Shown here one piece after another: positions 36,901 through 44,728 of a DNA stretch of 64,000 bases. Numbering within the stretch: position 1 is the stretch's first letter; the number at the start of each line of letters is the position of its first letter. The notes under the pieces were generated by a model. It saw only the letters and a program-made list of their open reading frames with translations. It made no database searches and was not told the origin of the DNA. The translations under genes and the position numbers were made by a program. This DNA is from JACNLN01 sp964626495 (GTDB lineage Bacteria > Fidelibacterota > Marinisomatia > Marinisomatales > CAZVFT01): the NCBI GenBank assembly GCA_964626495.1, contig CAZVFT010000001.1, forward strand, positions 4,878 through 68,877, written 5' to 3'.

Positions 36901-38946
36901 TGGAGGTCAGGCGTACCGTATACATTCTTCGAGTATGCAATGGATGGTACATTTATACAATCCTTTAATATCGCTGGCGCTACTCAGATTCGTGATATGG
37001 CATATGATGGGACCTACTTCTACGGCAGTCCTGCTTCTATGACCATTAATATTATGGATCTTGAGAACCAGTCGCTTGTTGGAACAATATCGGTATCTTG
37101 TTCTGGAGTAACAGGTGTTCGTCATATTGCGTATGATCCAGGACTTGATGGTGGCAATGGAGGCTTCTGGATTGGAAACTGGGATGAATTCGGCGCTATT
37201 GATATGAACGGGAATGAGCTTGTAGCTAATCTTGGTGGACCAGGCAGTCACTATGGAAGCGCTCACGACCCGTATACACCGGGCGGACCGTACATCTGGC
37301 TTTTTGCTCAAACCGGCGCATCTACAGCTGAATTACACCAGTTTGACATAGCTAGCCAATCGTTTACGGGATTCATTAAAGACTGTTCTGATGCTCCTGG
37401 CTATAATGCAGGTATTGCTGGTGGTGCGGCAACGTATGTTGACCAGGGATTATTTGTAATTCTGGTGAGCATCCAGCAAACTCCAAACCTTGCCTGTGCG
37501 TATGAATTGGCAGTTACAGAAAACTGGCTATCCATTACAAGCAATGGCTCAGGAACGGTCCCAGGCAGTGGCGGAAATGTTGATGTTGATATTCTGTTTG
37601 ATGCCACGGGTTATGATAATGAAACAAAGACAGCAGACATTGTCATTTCGAACGATGCATATCCAGCATGTGACGATGTTGTAATTCCTGTTACTTTGGT
37701 TGTCAATCCTGGTGTAGTGCCCGATTACGAGATTGTACTGACGCCCTATAATCCCCCAATTCAAATACCTGTGGGCGGAGGGACGTTTGACTACAATGTT
37801 CAGCTTATCAACAATACAAACGTCACACAGAACTTCTATGCTGTGCTTTTCGCGGAATTGCCCAACGGAAGTCAGTATGGACCGATTGATCCAACTCCAT
37901 ACCATGCACACTTGAGACCAGGCCGAACAATTGATGTGGACCTGACACAGAATGTGCCCGGCAATGCCCCAGCTGGTGATTACACGTTTTATGGACTGGT
38001 GGGAACCAGCTATAACAATATCGTTGACTCCAGTGGTTTCAATTTCACCAAGCTGTCAAATCTGGTGGATCTTACAGGTACGTGGGATCTATATTGGGAT
38101 TGGTATTGCACCGGTGTGCCTTCAGGCCCTGCGTCAATGACGTTTCTTGCAGACGGGACAATTTCGGGTTATCCTGGCGCAACATGGTCTGGTGCATCAG
38201 GTACGGCGTATCTGGGTGCTGGTTTCTGCCCTACAGCGGTGGACTTTCCGTTTAATGCCTCATTCATGTTTGACAATGGAACGGTTTACTGGTTAGATGT
38301 TGTTGGCAATCAAGCTGCAACTGCCGCGATTGAAAACCTTGGAAGTGGACTGCACGACGGAGATGGTTCGATGACGAGAACCAGCAGATCGGGTTCTTCG
38401 TCGTACCACGCAGGCATTGACGCAGCCCCAGGCAGTACGGGCGGTTCTACATCTGACTATGTAAGCATCAGTGACAGGCCATGGGTAATACTCAACACTG
38501 GATTAAATGAAGCGTGGATGGGTTATTATAGTGCTGTTGGCGTTGAGATGATGGCTAACGACCTGTGGACTGCTGATGGGATTTATCGTGAGGATGGAAC
38601 TCTCGTTTATGGAACAATGGGTTCCTCAGATGAGATTTCATTACCGGAGAGTTTTGCACTTTACCAGAACTATCCGAATCCGTTTAATCCCACGACAACG
38701 ATTGCATTTGACATTCCCGAGGTATCGCGAGTGACCGTGGATATATACAATCTGATGGGACAGAAAGTACGCACACTATCATCCGGAGAGCTATCAGCTG
38801 GCAGATATAAGGCAGTATGGAGCGCTACGAATGATCAGGGACTTTCTGTTACTTCAGGCGTCTATTTCTATCGGATAACCGCGATAGACGGGTCTACTGG
38901 TGACGTCAGTTTCACAGAGACGAACAAGCTGTTGTTGATGAAGTAA
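34000..38946 (+). CDS. giant multidomain secreted protein with type IX-style sorting domain
   Basis: 1648-aa exported protein. Signal peptide (IVLTVMVALLVGGLFAG). In order: a DDYGDGWNGG domain (about 45-140), an OB-fold-like region (about 155-330), a MAM/jelly-roll domain (DVDFEAGLPADWIQ to AIDDVWVGD, about 345-500) and a fibronectin type III domain (about 515-600). Next come another beta domain, a carboxypeptidase-regulatory-like domain (LDGYVYKYGTTDPIQGAAVTF, about 785-860) and a propeller-like stretch (about 935-1165). A BACON-like NWLSITSNGSGTVPGSGG (about 1173) precedes the domain shared with the gene at 31779 (about 1240-1350). The C-terminal sorting domain is FALYQNYPNPFNPTTTIAF to TNKLLLMK. 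No catalytic motif is evident. Likely an adhesin or a scaffold for surface polymers. Confidence 0.82.
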   Translation: MKKGIVLTVMVALLVGGLFAGVQRTDNVFEMPPGYGEQLQNPAIGNRADFTITLTDDYGDGWNGGMLDVIVNGTVVLDDITIVSGSGPESHTFAVNNDDSVYVDYTASGWPEENAYYVYDNGGGLVVSSGDGGVVPTDVWFYAVVVSGYYTIYDIQYTTDPSGNSPLLDSTVTTVGIVTATDGSSKHFLQDGAGAWNGIYIYDSGNTYTVGDEISITAEVNEYYNQTQLYNVDTVIVASSGNTLPAPELLTTYVVSSEEAYEGVLVKVMNATCVDTANSYGEWEVDDGSGPCVADDIFYGFSPTLGTAYDVAGPVAYTYGAYKIEPRDASDIVEAGTGPALDVDFEAGLPADWIQDTGDDFDWTWDAGGTPSSNTGPSGDHTTGTGYYMFTESSVNYLHTANLLTPALNVTAMGAPNLVFWYHMYGEAMGTLNIDVSEDGGTNWTNAWTESGDHGDVWLMGSVSLSGFASPLVIRFQGVTGSSYTSDMAIDDVWVGDMAYPPSPTTPVYPPDLATQAPVDGSLTWNPAVGADGYVLYFGTDGGGVTDPTNIEDGLDVGNVTSYTYTGLVGATTHYWKVVPYNSYGSATGCDIWEFETVDASAGCVIGSGTTPWEFPFYTYYMDARLQTIYLASEFPAGYTITSLQLDVSILPGQTLENWYIRMKETTATTVTAFDNADLVTVLTATNVDVTTTGWVEFVFDTPFTYTGINNLLVDFCFDNSAYTSNGATLAFDSGSNRSVYLYADLSTGDLLNSTGGTTSTMCDNIWFVGSIYVPAFGNLDGYVYKYGTTDPIQGAAVTFANYVDSTDASGYYNIQNALTGTYDVTCSDLGYHTTVATGIDILDGQTTALDFYLEWAEIAVNPASFSVTLDPDNTLAETFNIANAGPGDLTYSCSIQFGTRRYNTVDPSQQGSLPTTDNSEYSPEQAERVKHTLQPEDTWDVLYSFNLTDGGQPGIETNGQHIYTADWRSGVPYTFFEYAMDGTFIQSFNIAGATQIRDMAYDGTYFYGSPASMTINIMDLENQSLVGTISVSCSGVTGVRHIAYDPGLDGGNGGFWIGNWDEFGAIDMNGNELVANLGGPGSHYGSAHDPYTPGGPYIWLFAQTGASTAELHQFDIASQSFTGFIKDCSDAPGYNAGIAGGAATYVDQGLFVILVSIQQTPNLACAYELAVTENWLSITSNGSGTVPGSGGNVDVDILFDATGYDNETKTADIVISNDAYPACDDVVIPVTLVVNPGVVPDYEIVLTPYNPPIQIPVGGGTFDYNVQLINNTNVTQNFYAVLFAELPNGSQYGPIDPTPYHAHLRPGRTIDVDLTQNVPGNAPAGDYTFYGLVGTSYNNIVDSSGFNFTKLSNLVDLTGTWDLYWDWYCTGVPSGPASMTFLADGTISGYPGATWSGASGTAYLGAGFCPTAVDFPFNASFMFDNGTVYWLDVVGNQAATAAIENLGSGLHDGDGSMTRTSRSGSSSYHAGIDAAPGSTGGSTSDYVSISDRPWVILNTGLNEAWMGYYSAVGVEMMANDLWTADGIYREDGTLVYGTMGSSDEISLPESFALYQNYPNPFNPTTTIAFDIPEVSRVTVDIYNLMGQKVRTLSSGELSAGRYKAVWSATNDQGLSVTSGVYFYRITAIDGSTGDVSFTETNKLLLMK

Positions 38947-38977
38947 ACGAAGGTAAATCTTCTTACGGATAATAAAA

Positions 38978-39006
38978 GAGGGGACGTCCAGTCCCCTCTT
39001 TTTTTT
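38978..39006 (+). terminator. rho-independent terminator
   Basis: GAGGGGAC (38978-38985), loop GTCCA, GTCCCCTC (38991-38998) and eight T residues, 31 bp after the stop of the 1648-aa gene. A textbook intrinsic terminator. Confidence 0.95.
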
Positions 39007-39294
39007 GTTCATCACACGTTATTGTTAGTAATCCAGTTCGACAAGCTTGTAGCTCATCAAGTACGACAGACAACCCTACCTGTAGCCTGCCCCGATAGTG
39101 AAGTATAAACTGTCCCGCTTTGTCGGGGATTTTTCGGGAAGCGTATCGGGGAAACATAATCACGACAATCAGACTCAGACTACGCTAAAGCTTCGTCTAA
39201 TAAATACGCTAAAGCTATGTCAGTTAAAGCTGGTAGCTTGTCGCACAACAAAGTGTGTTTATATCCTCACTTCTGTATAATAAAGCATAGCCAA
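39007..39294. other. convergent intergenic region rich in palindromes
   Basis: No gene seen. Contains a nested palindrome at 39090-39151 and two copies of ACGCTAAAGCT about 25 bp apart (near 39182 and 39207). The genes on both sides end here. Confidence 0.55.
39090..39151. repeat. nested palindrome with CCCCGATA arms
   Basis: CCCCGATA (39090-39097) and TATCGGGG (39144-39151) are perfect 8-bp arms around a second set of TCCCG/CGGGA palindromes. CCTGCCCCGAT, spanning the left arm, recurs at 43410-43420. Confidence 0.65.
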
Positions 39295-41070
39295 TCACTT
39301 TAATAATATCAGCTTATTAGTGTGTATAAACTGACCCGCTTTAAGTCGACATAAATATATGCCAGAGCTAACCTCTGCTCCAGAATCGTTTTTCCCGTCC
39401 CACATTACTGAATGATATCCCGGATTCGCAACAATATCAGCAACCGTTATTATCTTTCTCCCGAATAAATCGAATATAGCAACATTGACAGGAAATCGTT
39501 CTGGCAACTGGAAGGAGATGGTGGTTGTCATATTAAATGGATTTGGATGTGCAGGAAAAAGACCGACATTATTTGGGACATTATCATTCTCATTTTTACC
39601 AAATCCCGCCGAGGAGATCTCGGAAATATCCATCACTCTGGGAAGATGATCTGATGCCTCGTTAGTATCGTCAGATTCAAGGCTATAATTGATGAGATCT
39701 GAAGGGGACATCGCCAGTGTATTTAAAACATAATGATTTCCCGGCTCAAGGACACTATCAGTATAGAGGATGTAATCCAATTTCCCCGGACTGAAAGAAC
39801 TGCCATCTGATCTCCATGTGTATCCCATACGGATGGCTGTATGTCGAGAGAATAAATCTGTTATAGCAGTACCGTCCCAGTCCGGAGGGAAGTCTTCCCC
39901 GTATGTTGATTCATCCACAATGTCGCCCTCTGTCAGAGTGATGAGCTGCTGGTGATAACCCACCAGATTGAAATCTCCGAGATGGATAATAGGTGTTTCA
40001 TCGGGCAAATCAAAGGGACCATTACCCTCTCGCCATTCTCTCAACACGGATATCAGTTCGTCCACCTGTTGCTGACGTTCTTCGTTGTTGTCACAACAAC
40101 TGAAATGGGAATTAATGATAAGCAAATTTTTCCCTAAAATATCTTCCGTATTAAGTAAAACGCACATAGATCGCCATGAGCTAATAAGAACAGCTTCATT
40201 TAGAATAGGGTATCTTGACACTACATATTTACTATACCACTCTAAACTGACATACCAAGTGATGCCAGGCATCCAACTTGAGATTAGAGGACCAATCTGA
40301 CCAACGTTATTAGCTTCCTGAAACGCCATAACATCTGCATCAAGGGCTGTAAGAATTCGCTGAAACCGGGGTTGTCGCACCGGGTCAAACAAACCATTGT
40401 GCAACACATTGTATGTAACAATTCTTACGTGTTCATTATCCAACCGCTCAAGTGGAATTGGATCTGGAGGTGCTACGTGAGTGGTGTCGATATCATACTG
40501 AACTCCACCAGATACATCGGGAAGGATATCGCCATTCTCATCAGTCTCAGCCAATGCGACACTGATGTTCGTTGCCTCCTGGGTGCCATTAATGGTCATC
40601 ACCACACTCGATCGGTTGATACATAATTCAAAGCGATCGCTGGTAATTGTGGGAGCGCTACGCAGCGTAAGATCGTTCTGGTAGATTTCGATAACATCGT
40701 TTAAAACATGGAATTCTCCGGAACGACATCCGAAACACCAGTCCAGTTCTGCGCCAATACCGTAGATCTGCAACCCCGTATTTATGTTATTATCTGTGTC
40801 GAGATAAAGATGAATCTCATTCCAGTCCTGCATCAGGTGCTCGCCGTCATGGAACGTCAGTGAGAAAAAGACAAAATCGTTGTCGTTAGTAATCTTTAAC
40901 TCACCGAAATCCTCGCTGATACCGTCGCCGATTGGATCACTATAAGTTACAGATACGCTATCCCAATCTTCCCAGAGCCCATCTATTGTAATGGGATGAG
41001 AAGATATACCATAGGATAACATGGTTGCTATAAGGATTGGGCCAAATAGTGGTAGAATGAATATTTTCAT
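39295..41070 (-). CDS. secreted endonuclease/exonuclease/phosphatase-family protein with sorting domain
   Basis: 591 aa from the preferred ATG at 41070, which has GAGGAAA upstream; an in-frame start 12 codons earlier is less likely. Signal sequence IFILPLFGPILIATMLSYG. Residues about 25-200 form a beta domain of the kind found before surface hydrolases (ITIDGLWEDWDSV). The EEP domain follows, with TYNVLHNG (about 220), MAFQEAN (about 248), INSHFSC, the catalytic IIHLGDFNLVG (about 363) and SDHLP (about 472). The C-terminal sorting domain begins VGLFPAHPNPFNMTTTISF and ends NKLILLK. Likely a metal-dependent phosphodiesterase exported by a type IX system; nucleic acid, phospholipid or phosphate ester substrates are all possible. 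It is third in an operon with a lipid-kinase-like gene. Confidence 0.85.
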   Translation of the reverse strand: MKIFILPLFGPILIATMLSYGISSHPITIDGLWEDWDSVSVTYSDPIGDGISEDFGELKITNDNDFVFFSLTFHDGEHLMQDWNEIHLYLDTDNNINTGLQIYGIGAELDWCFGCRSGEFHVLNDVIEIYQNDLTLRSAPTITSDRFELCINRSSVVMTINGTQEATNISVALAETDENGDILPDVSGGVQYDIDTTHVAPPDPIPLERLDNEHVRIVTYNVLHNGLFDPVRQPRFQRILTALDADVMAFQEANNVGQIGPLISSWMPGITWYVSLEWYSKYVVSRYPILNEAVLISSWRSMCVLLNTEDILGKNLLIINSHFSCCDNNEERQQQVDELISVLREWREGNGPFDLPDETPIIHLGDFNLVGYHQQLITLTEGDIVDESTYGEDFPPDWDGTAITDLFSRHTAIRMGYTWRSDGSSFSPGKLDYILYTDSVLEPGNHYVLNTLAMSPSDLINYSLESDDTNEASDHLPRVMDISEISSAGFGKNENDNVPNNVGLFPAHPNPFNMTTTISFQLPERFPVNVAIFDLFGRKIITVADIVANPGYHSVMWDGKNDSGAEVSSGIYLCRLKAGQFIHTNKLILLK

Positions 41071-41098
41071 ATTTTCCTCACAGGTAATGTTATTTTTT

Positions 41099-41992
41099 TC
41101 AGACAAAAACCGAAAATGCCCTTGGAATTACTTTCACATCAATAGGAGTACTTCCGATGAGCTCACCATCAATATTGAGTCCTTCCTGCTCCTGCGGATA
41201 GATAGCAAATTCGGTAACTTGGTGATATTCCACAATGGGATCAGTGACATGGGAGCCGTCAAATATTTTGGGAAAGAGCTTCAGCAGTTTTCTTCTCGTT
41301 CCCTCACGGACGAGCACAAGATCAATTTTGCCATCATCCAGTTTTGCATGCGGAGCAATCCGCATTCCCTTGCCGGTATGCATTGTGTTGCAACCAATGG
41401 CAAAAATCCAATCATCTTCAATCTTCTCGCCATCTATCACAATTCTGGCATTTCTCCGAAATAGCTTCATCACCTCAATCAAAGTGGTAACGGTATACCG
41501 ATTCCCACCCATCCACCGGATCTTTTCCGCTTTTACATTAATGTCGGCTACCATTCCCCACCCGATGATGTTAAATGCGTAAACCTCTTCATCTGCCATC
41601 TTTACATGAGCCACATCCAATTTTCGTGTTTTACCACCGATGATTTTTTCTGCCGCTGCCACAAGATCGAGACAATCGAGGTCGGTCATAAGGGAATTTC
41701 CTGTACCAGAAGGAATCACTCCAATGGGTACCTGAAGCCCATCCTTTCGAGCGAGCAATCCATTAATGGCTTCGTATAGAGTGCCGTCACCGCCAATGAT
41801 GCAAAAACCTTCAACTCCGGATAGATCTGCATCCCTGATCAGGTCTCTTGTATGGCCAGCATATTCCGTTATAATCACGTCTACATCTGCACCTTTTGAA
41901 TCGAAAACCGGCTTCACGGCATCCAGTGCCCTCTCCCATTTTTTTGTTCCAGCAGCAGGATTCACAGCCAGGATATACTTTTTCTTATCCAT
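41099..41992 (-). CDS. diacylglycerol/sphingosine kinase-family lipid kinase (YegS/DgkB-like)
   Basis: 297-aa cytoplasmic kinase of the DAGK catalytic family. It starts YILAVNPAAGTKKWERA (phosphate loop) and has the nucleotide-binding IIGGDGTLYEAINGL and VIPSGTGNSL. The C-terminal beta domain includes CNTMHTGKGMRIAPHAKLDDGKIDLVLV and LNIDGELIGSTPIDVKVIP. The exact lipid (diacylglycerol or another) cannot be read from sequence. It lies 38 bp after the putative outer-membrane gene and 28 bp before the secreted EEP protein, all on the minus strand. Confidence 0.88.
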   Translation of the reverse strand: MDKKKYILAVNPAAGTKKWERALDAVKPVFDSKGADVDVIITEYAGHTRDLIRDADLSGVEGFCIIGGDGTLYEAINGLLARKDGLQVPIGVIPSGTGNSLMTDLDCLDLVAAAEKIIGGKTRKLDVAHVKMADEEVYAFNIIGWGMVADINVKAEKIRWMGGNRYTVTTLIEVMKLFRRNARIVIDGEKIEDDWIFAIGCNTMHTGKGMRIAPHAKLDDGKIDLVLVREGTRRKLLKLFPKIFDGSHVTDPIVEYHQVTEFAIYPQEQEGLNIDGELIGSTPIDVKVIPRAFSVFV

Positions 41993-42030
41993 TGATTAGA
42001 CTCCTCATATTAACGAGCGATATTTTTGAA

Positions 42031-43134
42031 TTAAAACTTGTAATAGAACGATAAGAAGGGTTGCTGAAAGTGAATTCCAATCCACAGGTTTTCGCTTTTC
42101 ATACCAAAGAAGGGAAGGCTGTTTGTCATAAAACCGAAATCAAAAAAGACCGGAACGGGCTCATCTTCATCCTCTAATCGTTTATACCAGGATACATAGT
42201 AAGGATCATAAAATATTTCCGTCATAACCTTCACGTTTTTTAAAACATCAATATCCATCCCAGCATAGACTCGGGGCATTATTTCCTCATCAGGATAATA
42301 AATGGCACTTGCTCCGATAGTATAACCGATTCTCCCCTGTCTAGAAGATCTTAATTTAGAAATACTGTAAGTGATAAACACCTCTCCCCAGGGATTCCCA
42401 TTATCTCCTCCAATATAAACCCAGCCAGTATCAGTAGTTGTTATATCAACAAATTCCCCGTTGTCATTTTCATATTCTCTATAATCAGACTTAGATGTGC
42501 GACCACGAGTGTGAATATGTCCACCTATCGAAAATGCACGTAGAGATTTATAGTCCCCCTTTTCGAACAGTGTAAATTTTGGACGGATATTAAAATCTCC
42601 CCAGAAATAGTTTATCCAGTTGGTTGAAATCTGTAACCGATCGTTTAGCCCGAATGCCCACGACAGGAGACTGACATAAAATTCGCTTTTCCTCAGAGTA
42701 AACCCCGTAGGGTCAAACCAGATGTCCATGAGCTGTTCATCGCTGAAATACCAGCGGTCGGGTTTCATAGCTGTTTCCTCTTCCCTTCTAGCTTTCGTTT
42801 TAAATTCAAATTGTTCAATTTTATCAGCATCTATAAATAATTCTCCGAAACTTGTTTTTACTTTCAATCCCGTTTCTGTTTCTTCCAACAAAATTCCCTG
42901 AATTCTGTCCCCACTTTTAAGAAAAATCTCCACTTCCTCCGGCTGAATGTCAATTTTTTGGATTGTGACTGTTCCAAATACCGTTTCCACTGTGTAGGCG
43001 GTTTCTGTCTCTTCGAGGATAACACCGGTAATTTTATCACCACTTTTTAGATAAAATGTTTTCGGCTCCTGGGCAAAACTAATGGAGCTGATAAGGACTA
43101 AAAATAAAATAGAAGTCGTAATGATTCGATTCAT
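42031..43134 (-). CDS. exported protein with two Sm-like repeats and a putative outer-membrane barrel
   Basis: 367 aa with a signal peptide ending ISFAQ. Two tandem ~38-residue repeats follow (FYLKSGDKITGVILEETETAYTV... and IFLKSGDRIQGILLEETETGLKV...), of a small beta-barrel type seen in exported proteins. From about residue 140 the sequence alternates short beta strands rich in aromatics (WINYFWGDFNIRPKFTLF, GRIGYTIGASAIYY) and ends in Phe (PFLSFYYKF), typical of outer-membrane beta-barrels. AAAAGGAGG precedes the ATG. It leads a three-gene operon. Function unknown. Confidence 0.7.
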   Translation of the reverse strand: MNRIITTSILFLVLISSISFAQEPKTFYLKSGDKITGVILEETETAYTVETVFGTVTIQKIDIQPEEVEIFLKSGDRIQGILLEETETGLKVKTSFGELFIDADKIEQFEFKTKARREEETAMKPDRWYFSDEQLMDIWFDPTGFTLRKSEFYVSLLSWAFGLNDRLQISTNWINYFWGDFNIRPKFTLFEKGDYKSLRAFSIGGHIHTRGRTSKSDYREYENDNGEFVDITTTDTGWVYIGGDNGNPWGEVFITYSISKLRSSRQGRIGYTIGASAIYYPDEEIMPRVYAGMDIDVLKNVKVMTEIFYDPYYVSWYKRLEDEDEPVPVFFDFGFMTNSLPFFGMKSENLWIGIHFQQPFLSFYYKF

Positions 43135-43513
43135 GAGACACCTCCTTTTCTTGATCGCTAATCAGTTAGAAGCGTGACAGGTTAACGCAAATTTTTACTA
43201 ATTAGTATCGAACACAATGGTATGAATATACATATCTATTCACAAAAAATAACAAGAGTTTCGAGTAAAGGCTAAGGAAAAAATTATTTTCAATCCATCT
43301 TGATAAATTTTCCTGAAACCTCTATACTCACAGGTGAAATTTGCGTTACAAGTAATAAGTTACAAGTTTAAAGTACCAAGTAACAAGTTTCAAGTTGAAG
43401 CAAAGCACCCTGCCCCGATTTATCGTGCGAAACATAGTACCGAAGGAAGAGGTTTGGGTAACTAGTTAGGATTGATCGTTGGTGACGATTGACATGTTCA
43501 AGATAACCTTATT
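43135..43513. repeat. intergenic region with AACGCAAATTT inverted repeat and ACAAGTTT-type degenerate tandem repeats
   Basis: AACGCAAATTT (43184-43194) is repeated inverted at 43337-43347. From about 43348 to 43400 the motif (A)CAAGTTT/(A)CAAGT recurs five or six times with variation. A GC-rich piece, CCCTGCCCCGATTTATCG (43408 on), follows and resembles the arm of the palindrome at 39090. No gene is seen in these 379 bp; the promoters for both flanking genes should be here. Confidence 0.55.
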
Positions 43514-44728
43514 ATGAAAAAGAAAAAAATCAGTAAGATCATTGTGGACTCATCAGTAAGGGACACGCCACTTGCAGAATCTTACATCCGGAATAATCCA
43601 AAAGCCGTTGTTGAGGAACGCGATCTGTCCCCTGAAACACAGGAGCAGTTTTTTCCGAAGACCGCCAGTCGCAGAAAAAGAGAAATCTTCCTCACTCGAT
43701 CCAGAGGACACACCTTAAAACAGTGTCCCGGAACAGCCCGCTCCTATATCTGCTGTAATTATCATGTGATCAACCAAACCTTTGGCTGTCCTATGGACTG
43801 TACCTACTGTATTCTTCAGTTTTACTTGAATAATCCAGTCACTATGGTTTATGCAGATGTTGAATCCATTTTCAAAGAGATGGAAGAAAAGATTGCTCAA
43901 CAGCCGGAGAGATTTTTTCGCATCGGGACAGGAGAGCTGACGGACAGTTTTGCTTTTGATGACAGCTCGGGCTTTTCCATAGAGATTGTGAAAAAATTTG
44001 CCCACATTAAAAACGCTATTCTCGAACTAAAGACAAAAACCAATACTGTCAAAAACATGTATGAATTGAATCACAACGGTCGTACAGTTATTGCTTGGTC
44101 GCTAAATCCACCCAATATCATCAAATCAGAGGAATACAATACATCTTCCCTGCCAAAAAGACTGGCAGCAGCAAAAGAAATAGAGGATGAGGGATATAAG
44201 CTTGCATTTCATTTCGACCCTATTCTTCATCACAAAGGTTGGAAGGATAATTATGAAACTCTAATCCAGCAGCTTTTTTCTACAATCAAACCTGAAAGCA
44301 TTACCTGGATTTCGATGGGTTCCCTCCGCTTCCCTCCTGATATGAAAGATAAGGTTTTGTCAAAATTCCCCGGAACTAAAATTATGTTTGGCGAATTCAT
44401 ACGGGGACTGGACGGAAAGATACGATATATAAAACCACTCCGCCTTGAACTTTATTGTCATGTCTACCGTTGTCTTCGGAAATATGGCGGCGATGATCTT
44501 TTTATCTACTTCTGTATGGAACCGTCAAGTGTCTGGAAGGCGGTCTTCGGCTGGAGTCTTGAGAGTAATGAACATCTAGATTATCTTTTTGCCGAGAGTT
44601 TGTATCATCGATTCCCCGAGCTAATGATTGATCTCCCTAAACGCAAGGTTTATGATCGAGGATATCCCCTTCATAAAACCCCTCATGTTATTCCCGGAAT
44701 TACATCAATGGAGCCACCCGTTTCATGA
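43514..44728 (+). CDS. spore photoproduct lyase-like radical SAM protein
   Basis: 404 aa. The radical SAM cluster motif CxxxCxxC is at Cys92, Cys96 and Cys99 (FGCPMDCTYCILQFYLNNP), placed as in spore photoproduct lyase (SPL). The family pattern continues with YADVESIF, RIGTGELTDSFAFD, AILELKTKTNTV, VIAWSLNPPNIIKSEE, AFHFDPILHH, WISMGSLRFPP and IYFCMEPSSVWKAVFGW. Spore-forming is not expected here, so the substrate may be a UV thymine photoproduct or something else. It overlaps the next gene by 4 bp (ATGA), linking it in translation to a peptide-binding protein. Confidence 0.85.
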   Translation: MKKKKISKIIVDSSVRDTPLAESYIRNNPKAVVEERDLSPETQEQFFPKTASRRKREIFLTRSRGHTLKQCPGTARSYICCNYHVINQTFGCPMDCTYCILQFYLNNPVTMVYADVESIFKEMEEKIAQQPERFFRIGTGELTDSFAFDDSSGFSIEIVKKFAHIKNAILELKTKTNTVKNMYELNHNGRTVIAWSLNPPNIIKSEEYNTSSLPKRLAAAKEIEDEGYKLAFHFDPILHHKGWKDNYETLIQQLFSTIKPESITWISMGSLRFPPDMKDKVLSKFPGTKIMFGEFIRGLDGKIRYIKPLRLELYCHVYRCLRKYGGDDLFIYFCMEPSSVWKAVFGWSLESNEHLDYLFAESLYHRFPELMIDLPKRKVYDRGYPLHKTPHVIPGITSMEPPVS

